DNA of 64,000 nt from Haloechinothrix aidingensis (GCF_013450155.1 NZ_JACCKD010000002.1:610531-674530), one strand, 5' to 3'. Shown: positions 17,863-26,609, counted from the stretch's first letter. The notes: generated from the letters alone by a model not told the origin. Translations and numbers: made by a program.

Positions 17863-18686
17863 GGCATCCCTGTTCCACCGGTATCGAACAGCGGCACCTG
17901 CTGCTGGGCGTGCTGCTGGGCCCGCTGCTGGGCACCGTCGACGTCGATCCGCTCGATCAGCTCGGGTCCGTTGTTGCGCACGTTGCCCACCCGCTCGGAG
18001 ACCGGACGTATCTCCAGCCGCTCGACGACATCGGCAGCGGGCGGCGCCAGCAGCTCGGCGACGTCGCCGGAGTCCGGATCCAGCCACTCGTCCCAGAGAT
18101 GCGGCGGCATCAGCAGCGGCATCCGGTGGTGGATATCGGCGAGCGCACCGACCGCATCGGTCGTCAGGACCGAGCAGGTCACGGTCGGCGACGCCGTGGA
18201 AGGCAGCTCCGGGTCACGCCAGGTCTCCCAGATGCCCGCGAACGCCAGCGACGTGCCGTCGCGCGCCGTCATGTAGTACGGCTGCTTGGCCGGCCGCCGA
18301 CCCTCCCCGGATCCGCGCAGCCATTCGAACCAGCCGTCCGCAGGGACGAGACAGCGCCGCCGGGCCACGGCCTTGCGAAACGCCGGCTTGGTCGCCACGG
18401 TCTCGGCACGGGCGTTGATCATTCGCTGGCCGATCGACGGATCCTTCGCCCAGGACGGGACCAGGCCCCACACCATCCCGCGTACCCGGCGCGAAGCGGC
18501 CTCGGTGGTCAGGACAGTGCCGTCCTCGGCACGGGGATGCCGCCGGACCACCGTCGTCACCGGCCGTGTCGGCGCCACGTTGTAGCTCGGCCCGGGCGCG
18601 GCCTCCGTGTCCGTGACCTCGTCGAGTGCGTCGAACTCGCGCGCGATGGTGGCAGGGTCCTTTGTCGCCGCGTACCGTCCGCACAT
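17859..18686 (-). CDS. SOS response-associated peptidase family protein (SRAP, YedK/HMCES type)
   Basis: 275 aa. SRAP proteins crosslink to abasic sites in single-stranded DNA through Cys2 and so shield them. Cys2 is present (MCGRYAATKDP, after Met removal), as are the DNA-binding block INARAETVATKPAFRKAV, the active-site Glu in the ADGWFEW segment, and the HHRMPLLMP block with the catalytic His. Start ATG 18686 (GAGGAGG upstream) is fixed by the need for Cys2. The tail after about residue 255 is Gln-rich and ends QQQVPLFDTGGTGMP; QVPLF resembles a sliding-clamp-binding pentapeptide. First gene of a pair with the hydrolase; divergent from rsgA. Confidence 0.94.
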   Translation of the reverse strand: MCGRYAATKDPATIAREFDALDEVTDTEAAPGPSYNVAPTRPVTTVVRRHPRAEDGTVLTTEAASRRVRGMVWGLVPSWAKDPSIGQRMINARAETVATKPAFRKAVARRRCLVPADGWFEWLRGSGEGRRPAKQPYYMTARDGTSLAFAGIWETWRDPELPSTASPTVTCSVLTTDAVGALADIHHRMPLLMPPHLWDEWLDPDSGDVAELLAPPAADVVERLEIRPVSERVGNVRNNGPELIERIDVDGAQQRAQQHAQQQVPLFDTGGTGMP

Positions 18687-18898
18687 CGCCAGCCTCCTCG
18701 TCGACCACCCAGGCACCGGAGCAGCCGCCGTCGCTCGCCTCCCCAGCCACATGCCCGGCCACAAGCCGTGCGTGACCCCATCCTCGCACGTCCACACGGT
18801 GTGTGCGAGCCAACTCGCAACCTGACCACGAGTGGTCAGCCCGCGACCGGTACGGGATCATCGGCGGGGACGTCCTGAGTACGGAATGAGGCGACGCG

Positions 18899-19924
18899 TT
18901 GCGGAGCACGGACTGGCACGGCTTCGACGAATCCGACGTGCGGGTACGCCCCGGCAAGGGGTCACGCCCGCGAAGCAAGCGCCGACCCGACCACTCCGAC
19001 GCCGCCCGCGCCCTGATCGTCGCCGTCGACCGCGGCCGGTGGACCTGTGCGATCGACGGGGACCCGCGGCACACCGTCACCGCGATGCGCGCCAAGGAGC
19101 TCGGGCGGACACCGATCGTGGTGGGCGACCAGGTCCGCGTCGTCGGCGACACCAGCGGTCAGCCCGGCACACTCGCGCGCATCGTCCGGGTCGACGAGCG
19201 AAGCAGCGTGCTACGCAGGACGGCAGACGACACCGATCCGTACGAGCGGGTCGTCGTCGCCAACGCCGAACAGTTGCTGATCGTGACCGCGCTGGCCGAA
19301 CCCGCGCCACGTACCGGGTTCATCGACCGGTGCCTGGTGGCCTGCCTGACCGGCGGCCTGCGGCCGGTGCTGTGCCTGACCAAGGCCGATCTGGCCGAGC
19401 CGGGCCCGGTACTCGAACGCTTCGCCGAGCTCGACCTTCCCGTCGTCGTCACACGGCACGACGCGGACATCGCCGAGCTCGACGAGATCCTCACCGGGCG
19501 TGTCTCCGCGCTCGTCGGCCACTCAGGGGTCGGCAAGTCCACGCTGGTCAACCGGCTCGTACCGGACGCCGACCTGCGCACGGGAGAGGTCAGCGCGGTG
19601 GGCAAGGGAAGGCACGTCTCGGTCACCGCCGTCGCCCTTCCACTGCCGCACGGTGGCTGGATCATCGATACGCCAGGCGTCCGCTCGTTCGGTCTCGCGC
19701 ACGTCACGCCGAGCGACATCGTGTCGGCCTTCCCCGAGTTCGCCGAGGCCGCCGAGGAGTGCAAACCCGGCTGCGGGCATCTCGGCGGCGATGCCTCCGG
19801 CGAGGACCCCGACTGCGCGCTCGACTCGGTCGTCACCGGCGGTGCGGCGACAGCAGGCCGGTTGAACTCGCTGCGCAGGTTGCTGCGTTCCCGGTCAGGG
19901 GCGGATCCCGGCGAACACGACTGA
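18899..19924 (+). CDS. rsgA: Ribosome small subunit-dependent GTPase RsgA
   Basis: Late 30S assembly GTPase, 341 aa. Order of domains: OB fold (RGRWTCAIDGD to SVLRRT), circularly permuted GTPase with G4 CLTKADL before G1 GHSGVGKSTLVNRL and G3 DTPGVRSFG, then a C-terminal zinc knuckle with Cys-x4-Cys-x-His and a later Cys (ECKPGCGHLGG...PDC). The TTG start has GAGGCG a few bases upstream, and the protein opening HGFDESDVRVRPGKGSRPR agrees with mycobacterial Rv3228. In M. tuberculosis aroA lies between SRAP and this gene; here only 212 bases separate them. Confidence 0.95.
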   Translation: MRSTDWHGFDESDVRVRPGKGSRPRSKRRPDHSDAARALIVAVDRGRWTCAIDGDPRHTVTAMRAKELGRTPIVVGDQVRVVGDTSGQPGTLARIVRVDERSSVLRRTADDTDPYERVVVANAEQLLIVTALAEPAPRTGFIDRCLVACLTGGLRPVLCLTKADLAEPGPVLERFAELDLPVVVTRHDADIAELDEILTGRVSALVGHSGVGKSTLVNRLVPDADLRTGEVSAVGKGRHVSVTAVALPLPHGGWIIDTPGVRSFGLAHVTPSDIVSAFPEFAEAAEECKPGCGHLGGDASGEDPDCALDSVVTGGAATAGRLNSLRRLLRSRSGADPGEHD

Positions 19925-20146
19925 CGCGCGCTCGGCGAACGTAGCGCGGAACTCCGTACGACCCTCATTCGTCCGAGTGATAGAACATGTCTGAATGGTT
20001 GTCCGTGACCCGATCCGCCCGGATTGTCTCACGGCTCGACGAGAACGAGTATCGTCCCTGGACAGGGCGACGCGGCCGGGCGGGGCTCGGAGTAGCGACG
20101 ACCGTACGGGGGCCCTGGGGCCTCGACCAACCGACTTGGAGATTCG

Positions 20147-21034
20147 ATGCGTAAACCACTCGTGACAACCGGGGCGGTCGCCTGCGCCGTGGTGCTCGGC
20201 GCCTGCGACGGTGGCGCCGTCGGCCAAGGATCAGCGGCTTTCACCGACGTCCAGGCGCTGGCGGGAGCGGCAAGCGAGAGCACGGCCGAGCACAACTCGG
20301 CGAGCTTCACCATGAACATGGACATGGGCATGATGGCCATGGAGGCATCCGGCGAGGGGCGATTCGAGGGCGCCGACACCGCCATGGCGATGACCATGAA
20401 CGCCATGGACATGGACTTCGAGGTCCGCCTGATCGACGAGACGATGTACATGAAGATGCCGGACATGCCGGAGGAGATGGGATCCGGACCCGGCATGCGG
20501 GCGGACCCGGACAAGCCGTGGATCGAGATGCCTCTCGGGGACTCGCCCATGATGGACGAGGCCCTGCTCGAGCAGAACGACCCCCGGCACATGATCGAGC
20601 TGCTCCAGGAGTCCGGCGAGATCACCGATACCGACGAGGACGCGGAGCTGGACGGCGAGCCGGTGACCTACTACGCCATCGACGTCGATGCCGAGCAGCT
20701 CGTCGAGCGGTACGCGGCCGACCTCAGCGGCGAGCTCGGCGACGAGATGTCGGGCGTCGAGCTGGGCACGCTGCCGATCGAGCTCTGGATGAACGGCGAC
20801 GACCTTCCCGTGAAGTTCGTCGCCGACATGGGGCCGTTCATGCAGGCGATGGCCGAACAGCACGGCGAGGATGTGCCTCCGGAGATGGCGGAGGCCTCGA
20901 TGACCATGACCTACAGCGACTGGGGTGAGCCCGTGGAGATCGAGGCACCACCCGAGGACCAGGTCGGCGAGATGCCCCAGCCGAGCACGGGCGACGCCGA
21001 GAACTTCGAAGACCTCGAAGAGTTCGAGGAGTAG
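20147..21034 (+). CDS. Acidic, methionine-rich lipoprotein
   Basis: 295 aa. Signal peptide with lipobox VLGAC (Cys20 acylated), so anchored outside the membrane. The mature part looks like the LolA/LppX-type half-barrel: alternating-pattern strands SFTMNMDMGMMAMEASGEG, TAMAMTMNAMDMDFEVRLI and ETMYMKMPDM, then VTYYAIDVDAEQL and LPIELWMNGDDLPVKF. Such proteins bind lipid or other hydrophobic ligands. The many Met residues alternate in the strands, where they could line a hydrophobic pocket or bind soft metals. The tail is strongly acidic (EDLEEFEE). ATG follows GGAGA. Function not known. Confidence 0.82.
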   Translation: MRKPLVTTGAVACAVVLGACDGGAVGQGSAAFTDVQALAGAASESTAEHNSASFTMNMDMGMMAMEASGEGRFEGADTAMAMTMNAMDMDFEVRLIDETMYMKMPDMPEEMGSGPGMRADPDKPWIEMPLGDSPMMDEALLEQNDPRHMIELLQESGEITDTDEDAELDGEPVTYYAIDVDAEQLVERYAADLSGELGDEMSGVELGTLPIELWMNGDDLPVKFVADMGPFMQAMAEQHGEDVPPEMAEASMTMTYSDWGEPVEIEAPPEDQVGEMPQPSTGDAENFEDLEEFEE

Positions 21035-21230
21035 CCCGGTAGCGCGTGTCTCTTGATCCCCTCCGTCGCGACGAGCGGGGATCAGCGGAGTGCCTCGCAT
21101 CGGGTCGCACTTGGCGGAGCCGCCGGTAGTGGTCTTCACCCGGTAGGGACGAGCACGGTCGAGAACGCAGCGAGGCGCTCCGCCGGCCCCGCGCAGCAGG
21201 TACGCGGGGTTGAGAGACACGCCCTGGGTT

Positions 21231-21308
21231 CGGTGGCCCGGCCGCGACGCCCGGCCACCGAGCGGGTGTCGCGGTGGCACCGACCCGGCCGGCCGGTGCC
21301 ACCGCGAC
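21231..21308. terminator. Double hairpin between the lipoprotein gene and pruA
   Basis: Hairpin 1: GGTGGCCCGG (21232-21241) with CCGGCCACC (21251-21259), one bulge. Hairpin 2: a perfect 15-bp stem 21268-21282 / 21294-21308 with an 11-base loop. It lies between convergent genes and probably terminates both. Confidence 0.8.
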
Positions 21309-21316
21309 GCACCGCA

Positions 21317-22945
21317 TCACCCCATGTGCGGGTAGGTGTGGTCGGTCGGCGCGTCGAAGTTCTCCTTGATCGCCCGCGGGCTCGTCCAGCGGACCATATT
21401 GAACAGCGAACCGGCCTTGTCGTTGGTGCCCGAAGCCCGCGCACCACCGAACGGCTGCTGGTTGACCACCGAACCGGTTGGCTTGTCGTTGACGTAGAAG
21501 TTCCCCGCCGCGTACCGCAACACCCGGTGCGCCTCGGCAACGGCATCCCGGTCGTCGGCGAACACCGCACCGGTCAGCGCGTACGGTGCCGTGGAGTCCA
21601 CGAGGTGAAGAACACTGGAGTACTCGGCATCGTCGTAGACGTACACGGCCGCGATCGGACCGAAGTACTCCGTGGCGAACACCTCGTGATGCGGGTCGGT
21701 ACAGGTGAGCACCGTCGGCTCCACGAAGTAACCGACCGAGTCGTCACACGATCCGCCTACCAGAACCTCCAGGTCGGGGTCACTATCCACACGAGACAGT
21801 AGCGCCTGGTGCTTGGCGAACGCGCGGTGATCGATGACAGCACCGCCGAAGTTCGAGAAGTCCCGAACGTCGCCGTAGCTGATGGTCTTGGCGACGTCGG
21901 CGAGCTGCTCACGCAGTCCGCTGTCCCACAACGACCGTGGCACGTAGACCCGCGAAGCGGCGGAGCACTTCTGTCCCTGATACTCGAAGGCACCACGGAC
22001 GATCGCCGTCACGACTTTGTCCACATGCGCCGACGGGTGGGCGACGATGAAGTCCTTTCCACCGGTCTCACCCACGATTCGCGGGTAGGAACGGTAGGCG
22101 TCCAGGTTGTCGGCGATCGTGCGCCACAGCATCTTGAACGTCGCTGTCGACCCCGTGAAGTGCAATCCCGCGAAATCCGGATCCGCGAGCGCCACCCTGC
22201 TGACGGCGGCGCCGTCGCCGGTCACCATGTTGATCACGCCGGGCGGCAGGCCTGCCGCCTCCAGGATCCGCATGGTGAAATGCGCGGCGAGCTGCTGCGT
22301 CGGCGTCGGCTTCCATACGACCGTGTTGCCCATCAGGGCGGGGGCGGTCGGCAGGTTCCCGGCGATCGCCGTGAAGTTGAACGGCGTGATCGCCGTGACG
22401 AAGCCTTCCAGCGACCGGTACTCCGCCCGGTTCCAGGTGCCGGGTACCGAGATCGGCTGTTCGGCGAGGATGCGCCGCGCGAAGTGCACGTTGAACCGCA
22501 AGAAGTCCACCAGCTCACACACCGCGTCGATCTCCGACTGGTGAACCGACTTCGACTGGCCGAGCATCGTCGCGGCGTTCAGCGTGTCACGCCACGCTCC
22601 CGACATCAAGTCAGCCGCGCGCAAGAAGACGGCAGCCCGCTCGTCGAACGGCAACTCCCGCCACGCGGGTGCGGCGTCGTTGGCCGCACGGACGGCATCC
22701 GCGACATCCTGGTCGCTTGCCTGCGCACAGGAGCCGAGCACATGACCGTGCTCGTGCGGGGCGACGACGTTGAACGGTTCGCCCCGTGCCATGCGCTTCG
22801 TACCGCCGACGGTCTGCGGCAGCTCCCGCTTCTCCGAAGCCAGCTCGGCCAACGTGCGCTGCAACGATTCGCGTTCTGCGCTCCCCGGTGCGTAGGTGTA
22901 CACCGGTTCGTTACGAGGAGTGGGAACGGACGTGATCGCGTCCAT
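21317..22945 (-). CDS. pruA: L-glutamate gamma-semialdehyde dehydrogenase (1-pyrroline-5-carboxylate dehydrogenase)
   Basis: Second step of proline breakdown: oxidises glutamate semialdehyde to glutamate with NAD. 542 aa, of the long single-function type. Catalytic Glu in RIVGETGGKDFIVAHPSA and catalytic Cys in GAFEYQGQKCSAASRVYVP; the cofactor segment is FTGSTATFKMLWR, and the C-terminal QQPFGGARASGTNDKAG block is specific to P5C dehydrogenases. ATG start with GGGAGG about ten bases upstream. The proline dehydrogenase gene that often sits beside pruA is not adjacent: downstream is the convergent lipoprotein gene and upstream is an unrelated pair. Confidence 0.96.
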   Translation of the reverse strand: MDAITSVPTPRNEPVYTYAPGSAERESLQRTLAELASEKRELPQTVGGTKRMARGEPFNVVAPHEHGHVLGSCAQASDQDVADAVRAANDAAPAWRELPFDERAAVFLRAADLMSGAWRDTLNAATMLGQSKSVHQSEIDAVCELVDFLRFNVHFARRILAEQPISVPGTWNRAEYRSLEGFVTAITPFNFTAIAGNLPTAPALMGNTVVWKPTPTQQLAAHFTMRILEAAGLPPGVINMVTGDGAAVSRVALADPDFAGLHFTGSTATFKMLWRTIADNLDAYRSYPRIVGETGGKDFIVAHPSAHVDKVVTAIVRGAFEYQGQKCSAASRVYVPRSLWDSGLREQLADVAKTISYGDVRDFSNFGGAVIDHRAFAKHQALLSRVDSDPDLEVLVGGSCDDSVGYFVEPTVLTCTDPHHEVFATEYFGPIAAVYVYDDAEYSSVLHLVDSTAPYALTGAVFADDRDAVAEAHRVLRYAAGNFYVNDKPTGSVVNQQPFGGARASGTNDKAGSLFNMVRWTSPRAIKENFDAPTDHTYPHMG

Positions 22946-23130
22946 GGTTCGTTCGCCTCCCGAGGGTGGTGATGAGCCTTGTGGGCCGTTGTCCTCGATA
23001 TCGGATCTGGCGAACCCGCCCGGGACGGGGGCGCACCATCGGTGCGCGACCCTCGAACGGGTTCATACGTCTATCGTGACACGAACCACCGGCCCATGCC
23101 CTCCCCTCGCGGGCCACGAACGTCGCCCCG

Positions 23131-23643
23131 CTACATCAGCTCCAGCAGGAACGGCACTTCCTGCGGCGCGTACCAGGCGAGCTCGTGATCCTCCACGTCG
23201 CCGAGCGCCAGCTCGGCATCCTGGTCGCCGAGGTCGGCCGAGTCCACCACCTCGGCGGCCACGCTCACCGCCGGCTCCGCCTCCGCGGTGTCGACGTGCA
23301 CGGCGGCCACCGCCGTCATCGGTACCGACCCGGACAACCGCACCACGGCGTCATCGAGGTCCGAGCGAACCGTCACGTCGTCCAGGTCCGCCGAGACCAC
23401 GACGCGGCGCGTGCGAACCGGGGTCCGCTCGTCGGCCACGTCCCGCTCGCTGGCGATCAGTCGCAGCGAGGCGCGCGCCGCCTCCAGCAGGGCCGCGTAC
23501 TCGAGCTCCTCGGTCGAGCCGCTGGTGTAGAACTCCCGCAACGCGGGCGTCACCGCGAAGGCCGTGCCGTTGACGGGCAGGAATTCACCGCTGGAGCTGA
23601 GCTCGCTGAGCATGGCGATCGTCGCTGGCAGGTACACCCTCAT
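23131..23643 (-). CDS. DUF6912 family protein (Rv3231c-like), unknown function
   Basis: 170 aa, soluble, strongly acidic. The opening MRVYLPATIAMLSEL and the middle ALLEAARASLRLIASERDV are the recognisable conserved parts. The centre is a run of alternating beta-strand-like segments (RRVVVSADLDDVTVRSDLDDAVV). Its ATG overlaps the stop codon of the WS/DGAT gene (ATGA), so the two are co-translated. The same neighbour relation (Rv3231c near Rv3234c) exists in M. tuberculosis. No function is known to me. Confidence 0.85.
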   Translation of the reverse strand: MRVYLPATIAMLSELSSSGEFLPVNGTAFAVTPALREFYTSGSTEELEYAALLEAARASLRLIASERDVADERTPVRTRRVVVSADLDDVTVRSDLDDAVVRLSGSVPMTAVAAVHVDTAEAEPAVSVAAEVVDSADLGDQDAELALGDVEDHELAWYAPQEVPFLLELM

Positions 23644-25046
23644 CGCAGGGTCTCCCGGAGCTCCTCCACTGATTCCTCCAACATGGTCGCGAAAGCTTCG
23701 ATGTCGTGCACCGCCTTACGGTCACCGTTCAATCCGATGTAGACACCACCGTCGTAGGACGTCACACCGACGGCGAGTGCGTGGTTGGGCACCAGCGGCA
23801 CGATCGGGAACATCTCCGTCATCGGTGCACGCCCGGCGTACATCGGCACCTGCGGCCCGGGCGAGTTCGTGATCACCAGGTTGAAGATCCTGTCCGACAG
23901 TGTTCCCGCGGTCCTCGCCCCGAGGGAATGCAGGGTCGGCGGCGCGAAGCCACCGACCCTGAGCAGGCTACGCGCCGCTACCCAGCGACCCGAGTCCCTG
24001 TGCTCACCCATCGCGTAGCTGATGTGCTGCAGGCGCACGACCGGATCGCTCTCCCCGACCGGCAGGTCCACCAGGTGCGGTGCCACCTCGTTGCCCACGA
24101 TCCCCGCCGAGGAGTACGCCATCGTGTTGGGGTCGACCACCGCGAGCGGGACGAGCGCTCGCACGGTGCTGTCCTGCGTCAGCGGCGTGTCACGCGTCAG
24201 CATCCACTCCCGCAGCGCCCCGCTGATCGCCGCGAGCACGACATCGTTGATCGTGCCCCCATGCCTCTTACGGATCTCCCGGTAGTCGGCCAGCCGGGTA
24301 CGCACGCCCGCGAAGACCCGCCCGCCGGAGACCTCGACGTTCAGCGGGCAGGCCGGGGCCGGGCGGATCACGGTGCGCAACGCCGAGGCGACGTCACCGA
24401 CGGCACCCGCGACCTTGCCGATCGTGTTCACGGCATCGGAGGCCACCGAGCGAGCGTTCTCCATGAGCAACCCCGGCTGCTGTACCCGCTCGCCGAGCGC
24501 GTCCGCGACGAGCTCCGTCCTGCTCGGCTCGTGCCGCGGCTCCCACAGCTCGTCGACGGGCTCGGCATCGGTCGGCACCGAGTCGAGGATCAGCTGACCG
24601 AGCTCGACCGTGCCGATACCGTCGACGACTGCCTGGTGCGTCTTGGTCACAAGCGCGATCCGGCCGTCCGCCAGGCCCTCCACGAAGTAGATCTCCCACA
24701 GTGGACGCCCAGGGTCGAGCGGCCGCGACATCAACCGGGCGACGAGCTCGTACAGCTGCGCATCCGAGCCCGGTTCCGGAAGGGCCGAGCGCCGCACGTG
24801 GTAGCTGAGGTCGAAATCGACGTCGTCGACCCAGACGGGGCGGGCCAGGTTCCCCGGAACGGACACCACCCGCTGCCGGTACCGCGGCAAGTAGACCAGA
24901 CGTTGGCGGACCAGCGCGAGCACATCGCCGAAGTCGAAGCCCGCAGCCGGTCGGTCGAAGACGGCGAGACCTCCGACATGCATCGGCGTCGACGCGTCCT
25001 CCATATACAGGAACGCGGCGTCAATCGCGGAGAGACGATCGGGCAT
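23640..25046 (-). CDS. WS/DGAT-family O-acyltransferase with altered active-site motif
   Basis: 468 aa. The family makes wax esters or triacylglycerol from acyl-CoA and an alcohol or diacylglycerol. The N-terminal half has MPDRLSAIDAAFLYMEDAST and the DPGRPLWEIYFVEGL block. The expected catalytic HHxxxDG reads His137-Gln138-AVVDG (KTHQAVVDGIG). The C-terminal half has the conserved NDVVLAAISGALREW, RALVPLAVV and NLVITNSPGP. Start ATG 25046 has AGGA eight bases upstream. It is syntenic with mycobacterial tgs3 (Rv3234c). Because the second His of HHxxxDG is the general base in related acyltransferase and condensation domains, activity is doubtful. Confidence 0.9.
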   Translation of the reverse strand: MPDRLSAIDAAFLYMEDASTPMHVGGLAVFDRPAAGFDFGDVLALVRQRLVYLPRYRQRVVSVPGNLARPVWVDDVDFDLSYHVRRSALPEPGSDAQLYELVARLMSRPLDPGRPLWEIYFVEGLADGRIALVTKTHQAVVDGIGTVELGQLILDSVPTDAEPVDELWEPRHEPSRTELVADALGERVQQPGLLMENARSVASDAVNTIGKVAGAVGDVASALRTVIRPAPACPLNVEVSGGRVFAGVRTRLADYREIRKRHGGTINDVVLAAISGALREWMLTRDTPLTQDSTVRALVPLAVVDPNTMAYSSAGIVGNEVAPHLVDLPVGESDPVVRLQHISYAMGEHRDSGRWVAARSLLRVGGFAPPTLHSLGARTAGTLSDRIFNLVITNSPGPQVPMYAGRAPMTEMFPIVPLVPNHALAVGVTSYDGGVYIGLNGDRKAVHDIEAFATMLEESVEELRETLR

Positions 25047-25104
25047 GTACCCGATCCTGACACACCACCCGGCCACCTACGCCCACCCGCTCACCAAACG
25101 GAAG

Positions 25105-25153
25105 GCTGAATGACGCTTTCAGCCCATCTGCGGGACTGAAAGCGTCATTCAGC
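25105..25153. repeat. Dispersed palindromic repeat, copy 1
   Basis: Perfect 18-bp arms GCTGAATGACGCTTTCAG (25105-25122) and its complement (25136-25153), loop of 13. It lies in the 124-base divergent gap between the WS/DGAT gene and the methyltransferase gene, ending 17 bases before the methyltransferase start. It is the same sequence family as 53263 and 63142. Confidence 0.95.
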
Positions 25154-25170
25154 ACACGTGAGATGCTGGG

Positions 25171-25944
25171 GTGGTGACGGACAGTGGCTCGCCCAAGGAT
25201 CGCTTCATCACCGTGTACGGCAGGAAGCCCGTGCTCGAGGTGCTCACCGACGACGAGCTCGCTGTCGACAAAGTGATCATCGCCGAGTCCGCCCGCGGCG
25301 TGCACCAGATCCGCAGGGCCGCGGCGTCACGCGGCGTGCGCGTGGACACCGCCAGCGCGCACCGGGTCAAGGTTCTCGCCGGCAACGGCAGGCAGGACCA
25401 GGGCGTGCTCGCCGACGTCGTCGCGCCGCGGATGCGGCCGCTGGCAGGCGCGCTCGACGCCCCGGGCGGTCCCGCACGCGTCCTGCTCGTCGACGGCGTG
25501 ACGACGCCGGCCAACCTCGGGATGATCCTGCGCACCGCGACCGCGGCCGGCATCGACGGGATCGTCGTGCCGCGCAGGGGAGTCGCCTCACTGGACCCGC
25601 TCGTGGTCAAGGCCTCCGCGGGCGTCGCCTTCCGGGCGCCGGTACTGCGCTGCGCCACGGCGGCCGAAGCCGCGGGCACCCTCTCCGATGCCGGGTTCGA
25701 GCTGCTCGCGCTGCGCGCGGACAACGGCCGCTCGCTGTACGAGACGACGTTGCCGCCGAAGGCCGCATTCGTCCTCGGCGGCGAGTCGACCGGCATCAGC
25801 GAGCCGGTCCGGGAGCGCGTCACCGGCTGGCTGTCCATCCCGATGCACAGCGACGTCGAGTCGTTGAACGTCTCCGCTGCCGCCGCCGTGCTCTGCTTCG
25901 AGGTCGCACGCCGCGACGGGCGGGGCACCTACGCGCGAGGCTGA
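25171..25944 (+). CDS. SpoU (TrmH) family RNA 2'-O-methyltransferase
   Basis: 257 aa. N-terminal substrate-binding domain (FITVYGRKPVLEVL to QGVLADVVAP), then the SPOUT catalytic domain with its three motifs: LLVDGVTTPANLGMILRTA (motif 1), FVLGGESTGIS (motif 2) and IPMHSDVESLNVSAAAAVL (motif 3), which form the trefoil knot that binds S-adenosylmethionine. It probably methylates a ribose in 23S rRNA or tRNA; the exact site cannot be told. The start is GTG 25171 or the adjacent GTG 25174 (CTGGGG immediately upstream). The upstream palindrome almost touches it, so it may affect expression. Confidence 0.92.
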   Translation: MVTDSGSPKDRFITVYGRKPVLEVLTDDELAVDKVIIAESARGVHQIRRAAASRGVRVDTASAHRVKVLAGNGRQDQGVLADVVAPRMRPLAGALDAPGGPARVLLVDGVTTPANLGMILRTATAAGIDGIVVPRRGVASLDPLVVKASAGVAFRAPVLRCATAAEAAGTLSDAGFELLALRADNGRSLYETTLPPKAAFVLGGESTGISEPVRERVTGWLSIPMHSDVESLNVSAAAAVLCFEVARRDGRGTYARG

Positions 25945-26057
25945 GCGCGCCGGCCTTCCGCTTTCACCCACTCGGTGCGGCCGTGACCGGACGGAACACG
26001 CTCCGGCTCTAGAAGGTGACGAACCGTCATCGGCACCCGGAACCGGGAGGTACGCAC

Positions 26058-26609
26058 ATGTCCCAGACAGCAAGGCAGGCACGTGAGACACCGCTCGTCC
26101 GGCCGCTCGACGCCTGCGAGCCGTATCGCGTCGCGCCGCAGGCCACCCCGCGCCACCAGGACCAGCTGGTGCTGCCGCTCGCCACGGCGTCCGCCGGGCA
26201 CGGCGGTCCCGCCACGACGGGAGACGCCACGACCGGCGAGGCGCCGGGCATCCCCGACCCTCCTGCCCAGCCCGAGCTGCGTAGCCTGCTCACCGCACTC
26301 ATCGAGGTGGCCACCGGCCAACGCTACGTCGCCCGGTTACGCAGCCGGCTCAGCGAGCCGGTCGTCCGGAAGTGGCAGGCACGTCCTCGGGTACCACCCG
26401 AACGCCGGTACGTACTCGGTACTGTGCACCAGCAACGGTGCGGGGTGCGTGCGCTCGAGGTCTGCGCGACCGCGCACGGGCGCACGCACGCGTTCGCGCT
26501 GCTCACCCGGCTCGACGCCCGGTGGCACGGCTGGCTGTGTACCGGCTTCGACGTCCTCCTGCCCCCGGCGGCAGGTTACGCGAGGTCGCGGGCGCACCGG
26601 GCCGCCTGA
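26058..26609 (+). CDS. Rv3235-like protein (DUF6459)
   Basis: 183 aa. The N-terminal 85 residues are low-complexity (Ala/Thr/Pro/Gly rich). The folded C-terminal part LLTALIEVATGQRYVARLRSRLSEPVVRKWQ ... CATAHGRTHAFALLTRLDARWHGWLCTGFDVLLPP is the conserved domain. Start ATG 26058 has GGGAGG seven bases upstream. It faces secA, a position conserved in many actinobacteria, but no function is established. The two genes converge with a 77-base gap without a clear hairpin. Confidence 0.82.
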   Translation: MSQTARQARETPLVRPLDACEPYRVAPQATPRHQDQLVLPLATASAGHGGPATTGDATTGEAPGIPDPPAQPELRSLLTALIEVATGQRYVARLRSRLSEPVVRKWQARPRVPPERRYVLGTVHQQRCGVRALEVCATAHGRTHAFALLTRLDARWHGWLCTGFDVLLPPAAGYARSRAHRAA

